This document shows positions 28,397 through 36,915 of a stretch of 64,000 nt of DNA, one piece after another (position 1 is the first letter of the stretch; each line of letters opens with the position of its first letter). The position numbers and the translations under genes were made by a program. The stretch comes from Altererythrobacter sp. TH136 (lineage in GTDB: Bacteria > Pseudomonadota > Alphaproteobacteria > Sphingomonadales > Sphingomonadaceae), in assembly GCF_007065885.1 (NCBI RefSeq), contig NZ_CP041409.1:186001-250000 (forward strand), read 5' to 3'. The notes beneath the pieces were generated by a model. That model was not told the origin of the DNA and did not search any database. It saw only the letters and a program-made list of their open reading frames with translations.

Positions 28397-29131
28397 ATGA
28401 TGGATTTCAGCAGCTGGCAGGGCATCCTGACCACGCTGATCGGTTTGACACTGGTCACCGTAATCGGCGTCGGCATCCGGCTGGTCATCATGATGCGCGT
28501 GCAGGAGAAGCGTCAGCGGGCCAACCGTCAGATCAATGAACGGGTCAAGACGCTCATGGCCGCCTACAAGACCCTGGGAGGATCGTTCACCGGCGACCTC
28601 TCGGTCGATCCGACTCATATGCGGGACCTGCGCCGCCGCGCCGCAGGGATCGCGCGTGAGGGGGTGGCGGAGGCGACCGACGAAGGCGTCGATACGCCGC
28701 TGGACTTGTCTGCCGCGGCACTGGGCGGATCCGAACGGGCACGCCGCATCCGCGACGCCGTGGAAAGCGCGCTGTCGGATATATTGCTGCTGGGCACGGA
28801 AGAGCAGGTGCGGCTCGCGGGCGAAGCGATTGCCGAGCTGGTCGCCGGGCGCCGCGTGCACACCCACGCGCTGGTGGTATCCCTGCGTGATTTCATTCGT
28901 TCCGCGCTGGACCTCGCACCTATTCCCCAAGAGATTGCCGACAAGCTGCCGGCCCAGGGCCCCACGCGACCGTCTGGCGGCGGCGGAGGCGGCGGTCGGG
29001 GGCGTGACGGGCAGGGCGGTGGCCGCGGCGGCGGCGGGGGTCAGGGCGGCGGCGCTGGAGGCGGCGGCATGGGCGGTGGAATGATGATCGGCGGCGGACT
29101 TGCTGCAAGCGAAGAGCGCGGCCCGGACTAA
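28397..29131 (+). CDS. Membrane-anchored protein of unknown function with Gly-rich tail
   Basis: Not recognised. 244 aa: one membrane segment near residues 10-33 (WQGILTTLIGLTLVTVIGVG), then a basic helix-rich cytoplasmic-type region (RVQEKRQRANRQINERVKTLMAAYKT region), a compact middle part of about 150 residues with LDLSAAALGGSERARRIRDA, and a C-terminal tail of about 65 residues made almost only of Gly with Arg, Gln, Met (GGGMGGGMMIGGG). It begins 10 bp after lepA and is probably co-transcribed. The fold and role are unknown; single-pass scaffold or assembly factors often look like this, but that is speculation. Confidence 0.75.
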   Translation: MMDFSSWQGILTTLIGLTLVTVIGVGIRLVIMMRVQEKRQRANRQINERVKTLMAAYKTLGGSFTGDLSVDPTHMRDLRRRAAGIAREGVAEATDEGVDTPLDLSAAALGGSERARRIRDAVESALSDILLLGTEEQVRLAGEAIAELVAGRRVHTHALVVSLRDFIRSALDLAPIPQEIADKLPAQGPTRPSGGGGGGGRGRDGQGGGRGGGGGQGGGAGGGGMGGGMMIGGGLAASEERGPD

Positions 29132-29194
29132 GTTTCGGCCCGCTTCGCTGCGTGGCAAATGACCTTGAAAGGGTCGAATCCGAGCTGAACCCGA

Positions 29195-29312
29195 TGCGGG
29201 GCTGCTATCCCCGGAGCGCGGTGAGCATCACCTGCGCCCGCGATGTGGTGTGGAATCGATGACACCGTGGGTCATCTGCTCCTGGCTGCGGGGAACCGGC
29301 CAGGGTGAGCAG
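29195..29312. ncRNA. Candidate structured RNA: four consecutive stem-loops
   Basis: Four hairpins can be drawn in about 120 bases. H1 29197-29213: CGGGG, 7-base loop, CCCCG. H2 29216-29237: nine base pairs with one bulge, GCGCGGTGA / TCACC-T-GCGC, 3-base loop. H3 29247-29266: GGTGT / ACACC. H4 29276-29312: CTGCTC-CTGGC / GCCAG-GGT-GAGCAG, whose inside is CGG-GGAA-CCG, a GNRA tetraloop. No known RNA family is recognised and no T-run terminator follows. Strand is undecided. Base complementarity is directly visible; transcription is not. Confidence 0.35.
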
Positions 29313-29352
29313 AAAAATGCGGTTGTGGGAAAATGGCGTTAAGCGGAAGGCC

Positions 29353-29508
29353 TCAGCCGACCGCGGCGGCGCGCACCAGCTTGACTTGCGTGATCAGGTC
29401 ACGCGCGCGGGTCGCCACAACGTGCGTGCCCGAGGCCACCACGAACGTCACCAGGCCCATCATCGCATAATCGAGCGCGTGGAAGCCGGGCTGGACATAA
29501 TCGCACAT
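29353..29508 (-). CDS. Possible 51-aa membrane peptide
   Basis: A small open frame starting MCDYVQPGFHALDYAMMGL, with a hydrophobic centre (MMGLVTFVVASGTHVVA) and a basic, helical C terminus ending VRAAAVG. It sits alone between the lepA unit and bamD, antisense to both. The upstream GGCGGTTACCCC offers only a weak ribosome binding site. It could be a real small membrane protein of the kind usually left out of annotations. No relative is recognised. Confidence 0.4.
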   Translation of the reverse strand: MCDYVQPGFHALDYAMMGLVTFVVASGTHVVATRARDLITQVKLVRAAAVG

Positions 29509-29655
29509 GGGGTAACCGCCTCTTGCCTGTGGTAGAGTTGCCAGCGGCCTACCGCACGGAAGTTACCGCGGGGTTAAACCGGCGGCGGGCGGGGCGGCGC
29601 TGCGCGGGCAACTTCACTTTGCGTTCACGGGGGAGGGCGGTATAGGCACGGCCCT

Positions 29656-30459
29656 ATGCAGACCCGCCCCCGCACCCCGCTCAAGCTGATCGCCACCGCC
29701 GCCGTTCTCGGCGCGTCGCTCACCCTCACCGCGTGTGCGGGCCGGGGCGGGGGGCCGGCGGACACCGCCTATGTCGCGCGCGACGTCGAGACACTTTACG
29801 CCGCGGCCAAGGACCGGCTCGACCGCAACCAGCCCAAGCTGGCGGCCGCGCTGTTCGACGAGGTGGAGCGCCAGCACCCCTATTCGCCGTGGGCCCGGCG
29901 GGCGCAGTTGATGAGCTCGTTCAGCTATTACGTGGCGCGCGATTACGACAAGGCGGTGTCGAGCGCGCAGCGGTTCCTGTCGATCCACCCCGGCAACAAG
30001 GACGCGCCCTACGCGTATTACCTGATCGCGCTGTCCTATTACGAACAGATCAGCGACGTGACTCGCGACCAGCGGGTGACCGAGCAGACCCGCACCGCAC
30101 TGCAGGAACTGGTCCGCCGCTATCCCAGCACTCCGTACGCGAGCGATGCCAAGCTGAAGCTCGACCTGGTGGAGGACCACCTCGCGGGCAAGGAGATGGA
30201 GATCGGGCGGTTCTACGAACGCTCCGGTTCATGGCTGGCGGCGCAGATCCGGTTCCAGAACGTGGTCGACAACTTCCAGACCACGGGCCACGCACCCGAA
30301 GCGCTGTACCGGCTGGCGGAAACCAACCTCGCGCTTGGCATCCCGTCCGAGGCGATTAAGTACACTGCCGTGCTGGGGGCCAATTACCCGGGCAGCGAAT
30401 GGTACGAAAAAGCCTACAAGCTGGTGCAGAAGAACGCCGCAAACGTAACCGCGAGCTAG
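29656..30459 (+). CDS. bamD: Outer membrane protein assembly factor BamD
   Basis: Essential lipoprotein of the BAM complex that helps insert beta-barrel proteins into the outer membrane. 267 aa; signal peptide ending in the lipobox LTAC with Cys27 as the lipidated residue, then five TPR-like helical repeats (AAKDRLDRNQPKLAAALFDE, RYPSTPYASDAKLKLD and others). HPYSPWARRAQLMSSF is the strongly conserved BamD block. Length agrees with the family. A terminator-like hairpin follows at 30501. Confidence 0.95.
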   Translation: MQTRPRTPLKLIATAAVLGASLTLTACAGRGGGPADTAYVARDVETLYAAAKDRLDRNQPKLAAALFDEVERQHPYSPWARRAQLMSSFSYYVARDYDKAVSSAQRFLSIHPGNKDAPYAYYLIALSYYEQISDVTRDQRVTEQTRTALQELVRRYPSTPYASDAKLKLDLVEDHLAGKEMEIGRFYERSGSWLAAQIRFQNVVDNFQTTGHAPEALYRLAETNLALGIPSEAIKYTAVLGANYPGSEWYEKAYKLVQKNAANVTAS

Positions 30460-30777
30460 CCCGCCCGCTTTTCAGGATGGCACCCCATGGCGGGGGGCGG
30501 CGGCCCTCGGGGCCGTTTCCGGCGCCGCCTCATGTGCACGGCCAAGGTTAACAGCGGACCTCCCCACTTCTGAGGGGAACGGCGCCGTTTAGGGTTACGA
30601 TTTCTTTCCCTTTCCCGGATTAGAACCGTTGCGGATCATTTTCGATCGCAGCCGAGGAGTGGCGCGTCGCCGCACCAGATGGATCAGTACGGGCACCTCC
30701 AAGCGCGTGGCACAGACCGCTCTGCGACCGGCCGCGCGCGTCCGTGGTTCAGCGGCGGTCGCAGGCGCAGCAATCGA
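30460..30777. other. Spacer between bamD and the CHASE2-EAL gene
   Basis: About 320 bp. The first part holds nested GC-rich inverted repeats including the hairpin at 30501-30518. The second part (30600-30777) is open in the frame of the downstream protein from an ATG at 30679, but that stretch reads as low-complexity basic sequence and is more likely leader. No other gene is seen. Confidence 0.45.
30501..30518 (+). terminator. Probable bamD terminator
   Basis: CGGCCC-TCG-GGGCCG followed by TTT, a perfect 6-bp stem with a 3-base loop 41 bp after the bamD stop, nested inside a wider GGCGGC/GCCGCC repeat. The T-run is short, so efficiency is unclear. Confidence 0.5.
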
Positions 30778-33027
30778 ATGGCGTCGCTGTCCAACGCCCG
30801 CCTCCGGATCGTGCTGTGGGCGATCGCATTCGGGCTGATCGCCGGGGCGATCGAGCTGTTCCTGCCGATCGAGGATTCGTACCGCGCGATTCGCGCGATG
30901 ACCCGCGAGCATCCCAGCGATGGCAAGACGGTCATGGTGTTCGTGGACGATCGCTCGCTCGACGCCCTGGGGGTCAGCGACCCCGATCGGGCGGACGATG
31001 CTACGGTGCTCGAGACTCTGTTCGCGATGGGCGCTCAACGCGTGTTCTTCGACCGGCTTTATGCTGACAGGAGTACCAACCCCAAGGGTGACGCAGCGCT
31101 GGCTGCATCGATGCGGCGCCACAAGGCCAAGACATTCATCGGCGGTACCGGGCGCCTCGATGGGACGGGCCTGTCGCTATATCCCAACCCATTATTTCGC
31201 GATGCGGCCAACATTGTCGCGCTCGACGGGGAAGAAGGTCCGCTTGGACTCTCGGCCAAGTTTCCAACGATCCAGACAGTCAGGGGCAGGCAGTTGCCGT
31301 CGTTGTCTGCCGAGCTTGCTGGTTACCGCGGGCCGGGCGGATGGTATCCCATCGACCTGGCAATCGACTATACGACCATCCCGCGGGTTTCTTATATGGA
31401 TGTGCTGAACAAGCAGGTCGATCCTGGCAAGTTCAGCGGCAAGGATGTGGTGGTTGCACCGTTCAGCCGGACCCAGCCGGATCTCCACCCCATTCCATTC
31501 AACAAGAAAATACCCGGGGCCTTGATGCACGTCATGGGGGCCGAGACCCTGCGCAAGGGATACCCGACCAATCTTGGCTGGCTGCCGGCCTTCGCCGTTG
31601 TCTGCGGTCTCATAGTCTACCTGTCGCGCCGCAATCAGCCGTCTGGCAGGACCATCGCCGCTGCTTTCGCCGTGTTAATCGCCCTGCCGTTCGCGCTCGA
31701 TTGGGGGCGAATCTCGATCGACATCATGCCCGCGCTGCTGTGCCTGACGATTGCGGCGGCGCGCCTGAGGCGCCTTGCACGGGAAGCCTATCGTGGATCG
31801 ACCAGCTTGCAGAACTTCTCGGTCCTGCAGCGGGATCACGCCGATGACCAGGTGGATGTCATCGCGCTGAAGATCCGCAATTTCGGCACTATCAGCGCGT
31901 TGCTCACCCCCGAGCAGGTCGATGAATTGCTGACCAAGGCGCAGGCCATGCTGCAGGCGACCGACGAAGCTGCCGAGTTCGCGTTCGACAAGGACACGTT
32001 CATCTGGCTGGCCTCGCGACTGCGGCAAGGCGATCTGGAAGACCACTTGCGCGGGCTGCACGCGCTGTTCAGCACCAGCATCTCGGTCAGCGGCCAGGCG
32101 CCGGACGTGGCGTCTTCCATAGGAGTGGATACCGATTACGTCGCGCCGCTGCGCGAACGGACAGAGAATGCGATCCAGTGCGCCGAGGACGCCGCCCATG
32201 CAGGACGCATCTTCATGGTAGCCGAACCGCGGATGGTCGAAGACCGCGTCTGGCGGCTACAAATCCTTTCCGAGCTGGAGAGCGCGATCCGCAAGAACGA
32301 GGTCGATGTCGCCTTCCAGCCCAAGTATTCCCTTACCCACGACACGATCGTTGGCGCGGAGGCGCTGCTGCGATGGCAGCATCCGGTTCGCGGGTTCATC
32401 GAACCGTCGCAGGTCGTCGCGATCGCGGAGGAACATAATCGGGTGGATATGATCACCCGGTTCGTGCTCACCCGCGCGATCAGCGAAGCGCGGCGCGCAT
32501 TGACCATCGACCCCGCCTTCACGATCGCGGTCAACATCTCCGCGCTCGACCTGCACGACCCCTTGTTCGTCGGGAAGATCGAGCATCTGCTTGGCAGGTT
32601 TGGCTTTCCCGCCGCCAACCTGATGCTTGAAATCACTGAAACGGCACCGGTCGAGGATGACGAGGTCATCGCGACAGCGCTGCAGAGCCTCAAGCAGTTG
32701 GGCGTGAAGCTGTCGGTAGACGATTTCGGCACCGGGCACGGCTCGTTGCACTACCTGCGGCGCATCCCGGCCGACGAGGTCAAGATCGATCGCAGCTTCG
32801 TGACCGGGATGGAATCCTCGTCCGACGATCGAGCGCTCGTGCGTAGTGCGATCGAGATGATTCATTCACTGGGCCGAACGGCAGTTGCAGAGGGCGTCGA
32901 GAACCAGGCGGTGGTCGATCTGCTGCGTGCCATGAACTGCGATACCGCACAGGGCTATCACTTCGCCCGGGCACAAACGATGGCGGAACTGCTGGCCCGG
33001 ATGGGAGCAAGCTCTATCGCGGCTTAA
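30778..33027 (+). CDS. CHASE2-domain EAL phosphodiesterase with degenerate GGDEF
   Basis: A 749-aa membrane sensor. N-terminal membrane helix (IVLWAIAFGLIAGAIELF), an extracytoplasmic CHASE2 sensory domain (about 45-285; VMVFVDDRSLDALG), two or three membrane helices near 290-345, a degenerate cyclase-like region in which GGDEF is not present (FAFDKDTFIWLA in its place), then an intact EAL domain with EAL at 528-530, NISALDL, LEITET, DDFGTGHGS, EVKID and AEGVE. It should hydrolyse c-di-GMP in response to a periplasmic signal. The ATG at 30778 is favoured because the protein becomes ordered there; an in-frame ATG at 30679 adds 33 residues of basic low-complexity sequence. Confidence 0.88.
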   Translation: MASLSNARLRIVLWAIAFGLIAGAIELFLPIEDSYRAIRAMTREHPSDGKTVMVFVDDRSLDALGVSDPDRADDATVLETLFAMGAQRVFFDRLYADRSTNPKGDAALAASMRRHKAKTFIGGTGRLDGTGLSLYPNPLFRDAANIVALDGEEGPLGLSAKFPTIQTVRGRQLPSLSAELAGYRGPGGWYPIDLAIDYTTIPRVSYMDVLNKQVDPGKFSGKDVVVAPFSRTQPDLHPIPFNKKIPGALMHVMGAETLRKGYPTNLGWLPAFAVVCGLIVYLSRRNQPSGRTIAAAFAVLIALPFALDWGRISIDIMPALLCLTIAAARLRRLAREAYRGSTSLQNFSVLQRDHADDQVDVIALKIRNFGTISALLTPEQVDELLTKAQAMLQATDEAAEFAFDKDTFIWLASRLRQGDLEDHLRGLHALFSTSISVSGQAPDVASSIGVDTDYVAPLRERTENAIQCAEDAAHAGRIFMVAEPRMVEDRVWRLQILSELESAIRKNEVDVAFQPKYSLTHDTIVGAEALLRWQHPVRGFIEPSQVVAIAEEHNRVDMITRFVLTRAISEARRALTIDPAFTIAVNISALDLHDPLFVGKIEHLLGRFGFPAANLMLEITETAPVEDDEVIATALQSLKQLGVKLSVDDFGTGHGSLHYLRRIPADEVKIDRSFVTGMESSSDDRALVRSAIEMIHSLGRTAVAEGVENQAVVDLLRAMNCDTAQGYHFARAQTMAELLARMGASSIAA

Positions 33028-33041
33028 CGACTTGCAAACCA

Positions 33042-33056
33042 TTTACGATCTGTTAA
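33042..33056. promoter_or_regulatory. CtrA-like box TTTA-N7-TTAA
   Basis: TTTA-CGATCTG-TTAA matches the alphaproteobacterial CtrA consensus TTAA-N7-TTAA with one mismatch and the exact 7-base spacing. It lies 39 bp upstream of the 14-codon mini-gene. Such matches occur by chance, so this is a suggestion. Confidence 0.3.
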
Positions 33057-33094
33057 CTCTCTTCCTGCGGCAATTGTTGCAACAGGAGGACTTT

Positions 33095-33139
33095 ATGTCG
33101 ATTTGGTCTGGATGGCGTGCGCTCTTCGGCGGAAACTGA
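33095..33139 (+). CDS. 14-aa peptide gene with strong ribosome binding site
   Basis: ATG at 33095 is preceded by AACAGGAGGACTTT, a near-perfect Shine-Dalgarno with ideal spacing, and encodes MSIWSGWRALFGGN before TGA. A strong intrinsic terminator follows 19 bp later, so the transcript would be a self-contained mini-messenger of roughly 100-150 bases. No plus-strand gene follows, so a classical leader-peptide attenuator is unlikely. The peptide has two Trp and could be amphipathic. Not recognised; the alternative is a small RNA in which the short frame is incidental. Confidence 0.45.
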   Translation: MSIWSGWRALFGGN

Positions 33140-33157
33140 AGCGCTCTCAATGCATTG

Positions 33158-33185
33158 AAAAGCCCCGGTAAATCCGGGGCTTTTT
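33158..33185. terminator. Strong bidirectional intrinsic terminator
   Basis: AAAAGCCCCGG-TAAAT-CCGGGGCTTTTT: an 8-bp GC-rich stem extended by A-T pairs, 5-base loop, with T-runs in both directions. It ends the 14-codon mini-gene on the plus strand and could also stop leftward transcription from mfd. Confidence 0.92.
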
Positions 33186-33274
33186 GATTCTAGGGGATCG
33201 TCTGCTTGAGGCCGGGAGATGGCCCGGTAGCGGTTAGCCAGTAACGAATCGGTAACCACGCCCCAGGCCATTGC

Positions 33275-36200
33275 TCACGCCGCCTGCTTCTGCTCGCCGC
33301 GCCGCCTGACGACGCCGCTGAGGCCCTTGGTGAGCTGGAACAAGCCGTTGAGCCGGCTCTGCGGATCGCCCCACGCGCGGCTCAGCACCAGTTTCATGTC
33401 GGGCCGCAGCTTGGCGTCGGCGCCCACTCGATCGATCCAGCTCATCAAGCCCGCAGGGTCGGGGAAGGTGTCGTTGTGGAACGTTACCAGCGTGCCACGC
33501 GCGCCGACGTCGATCTTGGCGATATTGGCCTCGATCGCCTGGTGCTTGATCTCGATTAGTTTGACCAGATTGGCGGTCGGCGGAGGCAGGGGCCCGAACC
33601 GGTCGATCATTTCCGCTGCCAGCGCCTCGATCTCGCCTTGGTCGCGCGCGTCGTTCAGGCGGCGGTAGAGGCCCATGCGGACGGTGAGGTCGGGCACATA
33701 GTCTTCGGCGATCATGATCGGCGCATCAACGGTGATCTGCGGCGACGGACCCTTCTCCCGCTCGACGCCCATGTCGCCGGCCTTGGCTGCCAGGATCGCG
33801 TCCTCCAGCATCGATTGATAGAGTTCGAACCCGACCTCGCGGATGTGGCCCGATTGCTCATCGCCCAGCAAGTTGCCCGCGCCGCGAATGTCGAGATCGT
33901 GGCTGGCGAGCTGGAAACCGGCGCCCAGGCTGTCGAGGTCGCCCAGAACCTTCAGTCGCTTCTCACCCACCTCGGTCAGCGCGGTGTCCTTCGTCGTGGT
34001 GAGGTACGCATAGGCGCGCAGCTTCGAGCGTCCCACGCGGCCACGCAGCTGATACAGCTGGGCAAGGCCAAAGCGGTCGGCGCGGTGAATCACGATGGTG
34101 TTGGCACTGGGGATGTCGAGCCCACTCTCGACGATCGTGGTCGACAGCAGCACCTCGTACTTGCCGTCATAGAACGCGCTCATCCGCTCTTCGACTTCGG
34201 TCGGGGGCATCTGGCCGTGAGCGCTGATCGCCTTCACCTCGGGTACGTGCTTGGAAAGCCAGTCCTCGACCTCGGCCATGTCGGCGATGCGCGGAACGAC
34301 GATGAAGCTCTGGCCGCCGCGATGATGCTCGCGCAGCAGCGCTTCGCGCATGACCATGTCGTCCCATTCCATCACGTAGGTGCGCACAGCGAGCCGGTCG
34401 ACCGGCGGGGTCTGGATGGTCGACAGTTCGCGCAAACCCGACATCGCCATCTGCAACGTGCGCGGGATGGGCGTGGCGGTGAGGGTCAGGACGTGGACAT
34501 CGGCGCGCAGCTGCTTGAGCTTCTCCTTGTGCGTCACGCCAAAGCGTTGCTCTTCGTCCACCACGACCAAGCCCAGATCCTTGAACTCGGTCGATTTCGA
34601 CAGGATCGCATGGGTGCCGATGACCACGTCGATCTGGCCGTTCTTCAGGCCTTCGCGGGTCTCGGCCATCTCCTTGGCGGTGACGAGCCGGCTCAACCGC
34701 CCCACCTTGAGCGGAAAGCCGGAGAAACGCGCTGCGAAGTTTTCGTAATGCTGGCGCGCGAGCAGGGTGGTGGGGGCGACCACTGCCACCTGCTTGCCGC
34801 TCATCGCCGTGGCGAACGCTGCGCGCAGGGCGACCTCGGTCTTGCCGAAGCCAACGTCCCCGCACACCAGCCGGTCCATCGGCGCGCCGCTGGCGAGGTC
34901 ATTCAACACGTCAAAGATCGCGCGATCCTGATCGTCGGTTTCTTCCCACGGGAAACGGTCGACGAAGGGCATGAAACTCGCTTCATCGACTTCCACCACC
35001 GGCGCCTTGCGGAGGGCGCGGGCGGCGGCGGTGCGGAGCAATTCGTGCGCGATCTCACGGATCCGCTCCTTGAGCCGGCTGCGCCGCTTCTGCCACGCCT
35101 CGCCGCCCAGGCGGTCAAGCGAGACGGACTCCTCGCTTGAACCATATCGGCTGAGCACCTCGAGGTTCTCGACCGGCACATACAGTTTGTCGCCGCCGTG
35201 ATACTCCAGCATCACGCAGTCGTGCTGGCTCTTGCCGACGGGGATCGGTTCCAGCCCCAGATACTTGCCGATCCCATGGTCGAGGTGGACCACGAGGTCG
35301 CCGGCATTGAGCGCCTGCAGTTCGGCGAGGAAGGCATCCGCGCTCTTGCGGCGCTTCTTGCGGCGGACCAGCCGGTCGCCCAGCAAGTCGGCTTCGGTGA
35401 CAAGGTCGATCTCGTTGTTGGCAAAGCCCGTTTCGAGCGGGACGACCAGCGCCGTGGGCTTGCCTTTCGCGCTGAGGCCGAGCGCTTCCTGCCAGCTTTG
35501 GGCCAGCTCCATCGGGGCCCCCGCCTCGCCGATGATGGACGCGATCCGCGCGCGGCTGCCCTTTGAATACAGTGCCAGCAGGGGGCGCTTGCCCGCTGCG
35601 CGAACGGCCTTGAGGTGGTCGGCGGCGGCGGCATAGATGCTGTCGCCCGATCCGCTCGCCTGCCGCGCACGCTCAGGCGCGAAATCGCGGCCCGACTGGA
35701 ACGCGAAGTCGATCACGTCGGCGCTCTCCGGCTCGGCGAAGATCGAGACGCGGTGAATGGGCTGGTCCTTCAGGGCCGCCTGGAACTCGCCCACCGACAA
35801 GTAGAGCGCGTCTTCCGCCAGCGGCCGATAGGTGCCGCTTTCGCGCTGGCGGTGATAGTCGCCGATGTCGGTCAGGCGTTCATCGGCGGCGGTCATCGCG
35901 CTCGCTTCGATGACCAGCAGGTCATTGTCGGCCAGATGATCGAACAAGGTTGCCAGCTTGTCCTCGAACAGCGGGAGCCAGTGCTCCATTCCCGCTAGGC
36001 GGCGGCCTTCGCTGATGGCCTGGTACAACGGGTCCTGGGTCGCGTTGGCCCCGAACAGCTCGCGATAGCGGGTGCGGAAGCGCTTGATCGTGTCATCGTC
36101 GAGCAGCGCCTCGCTCGCCGGCAGCAGCAGGTGCCGCTCCAGCGTGCCGGTGGTCATCTGCGTCGTCGGATCAAACAGGCGCAGGCTCTCCAGTTCGTCA

Positions 36201-36772
36201 CCGAAGAAATCCAGTCGCAAGCCATGATCGAGGCCTGAGGGAAACACATCGAAGATCGAGCCGCGAACCGCGAATTCACCGTGGTCGACGACAGTGTCGG
36301 TGCGCGAATACCCCTGCCGCTGGAGCACGCCAATCAGCGCTTCGCGTTCGATCGTCATGCCCGGCCTCAGCTCGCGCACCGCCTCGCGCACGCGAAACGG
36401 CGTCAGGACGCGCTGGAGCAGCGCGTTGACCGTCGTCACCAGCAGCTGCGAACCCTTCTTGCCCGACTGCAGCCGGTGCAGCGCCGCCAGCCGCCGGGCG
36501 CTGACCGAGAGAGCAGGGCTGGCGCGATCATAGGGCAGGCAATCCCACGCGGGGAATTCGATCACCTCCAACTCGGGCGCAAAGAAGTGCGCGGCTTCGG
36601 AAATCGAACGCATGCCCGCTTCATCGGGTGCGATGAAGACCGCGCGGCCACCCTTGGGACGATGTCCGGCGGTGCGGGCAAGATCCGCCATGACCAAAGG
36701 CTGGGCGCCGCGCGGAATCGACGCCAGCGTCAGCGGCTTTTTCGCGTTCAGGATTCGCTGAAGGTCGGGCAT
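33275..36772 (-). CDS. mfd: Transcription-repair coupling factor
   Basis: DNA translocase that removes RNA polymerase stalled at lesions and recruits UvrA. 1165 aa: UvrB-like N-terminal module, RNA polymerase-interacting domain (GDLVVHLDHGIGKYLGLEPI region), then a RecG-like motor with Walker A GDVGFGKTEVALRAAF, DEEQRFGV in motif II and TATPIPRTLQMAMSG in motif III, and a C-terminal TRCF domain. The ATG at 36772 starts at MPDLQRILNAK; the in-frame ATG at 36808 adds 12 residues. Lies after sdhE on the same strand; recG, a related motor, is divergent nearby. Confidence 0.97.
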   Translation of the reverse strand: MPDLQRILNAKKPLTLASIPRGAQPLVMADLARTAGHRPKGGRAVFIAPDEAGMRSISEAAHFFAPELEVIEFPAWDCLPYDRASPALSVSARRLAALHRLQSGKKGSQLLVTTVNALLQRVLTPFRVREAVRELRPGMTIEREALIGVLQRQGYSRTDTVVDHGEFAVRGSIFDVFPSGLDHGLRLDFFGDELESLRLFDPTTQMTTGTLERHLLLPASEALLDDDTIKRFRTRYRELFGANATQDPLYQAISEGRRLAGMEHWLPLFEDKLATLFDHLADNDLLVIEASAMTAADERLTDIGDYHRQRESGTYRPLAEDALYLSVGEFQAALKDQPIHRVSIFAEPESADVIDFAFQSGRDFAPERARQASGSGDSIYAAAADHLKAVRAAGKRPLLALYSKGSRARIASIIGEAGAPMELAQSWQEALGLSAKGKPTALVVPLETGFANNEIDLVTEADLLGDRLVRRKKRRKSADAFLAELQALNAGDLVVHLDHGIGKYLGLEPIPVGKSQHDCVMLEYHGGDKLYVPVENLEVLSRYGSSEESVSLDRLGGEAWQKRRSRLKERIREIAHELLRTAAARALRKAPVVEVDEASFMPFVDRFPWEETDDQDRAIFDVLNDLASGAPMDRLVCGDVGFGKTEVALRAAFATAMSGKQVAVVAPTTLLARQHYENFAARFSGFPLKVGRLSRLVTAKEMAETREGLKNGQIDVVIGTHAILSKSTEFKDLGLVVVDEEQRFGVTHKEKLKQLRADVHVLTLTATPIPRTLQMAMSGLRELSTIQTPPVDRLAVRTYVMEWDDMVMREALLREHHRGGQSFIVVPRIADMAEVEDWLSKHVPEVKAISAHGQMPPTEVEERMSAFYDGKYEVLLSTTIVESGLDIPSANTIVIHRADRFGLAQLYQLRGRVGRSKLRAYAYLTTTKDTALTEVGEKRLKVLGDLDSLGAGFQLASHDLDIRGAGNLLGDEQSGHIREVGFELYQSMLEDAILAAKAGDMGVEREKGPSPQITVDAPIMIAEDYVPDLTVRMGLYRRLNDARDQGEIEALAAEMIDRFGPLPPPTANLVKLIEIKHQAIEANIAKIDVGARGTLVTFHNDTFPDPAGLMSWIDRVGADAKLRPDMKLVLSRAWGDPQSRLNGLFQLTKGLSGVVRRRGEQKQAA

Positions 36773-36915
36773 CGGGATCCTGTCGCGGGGGAGATTGGTG
36801 GACGGCACACGGAGGCACCCGCCCGAGATATTCGAGCAGGCGGTTTGGCCGAATTGCCAGATAGGACGAACGCCCGGTTCGGCAACCGGTTTCCGGCTAA
36901 ATACGCCCTTGGTTT

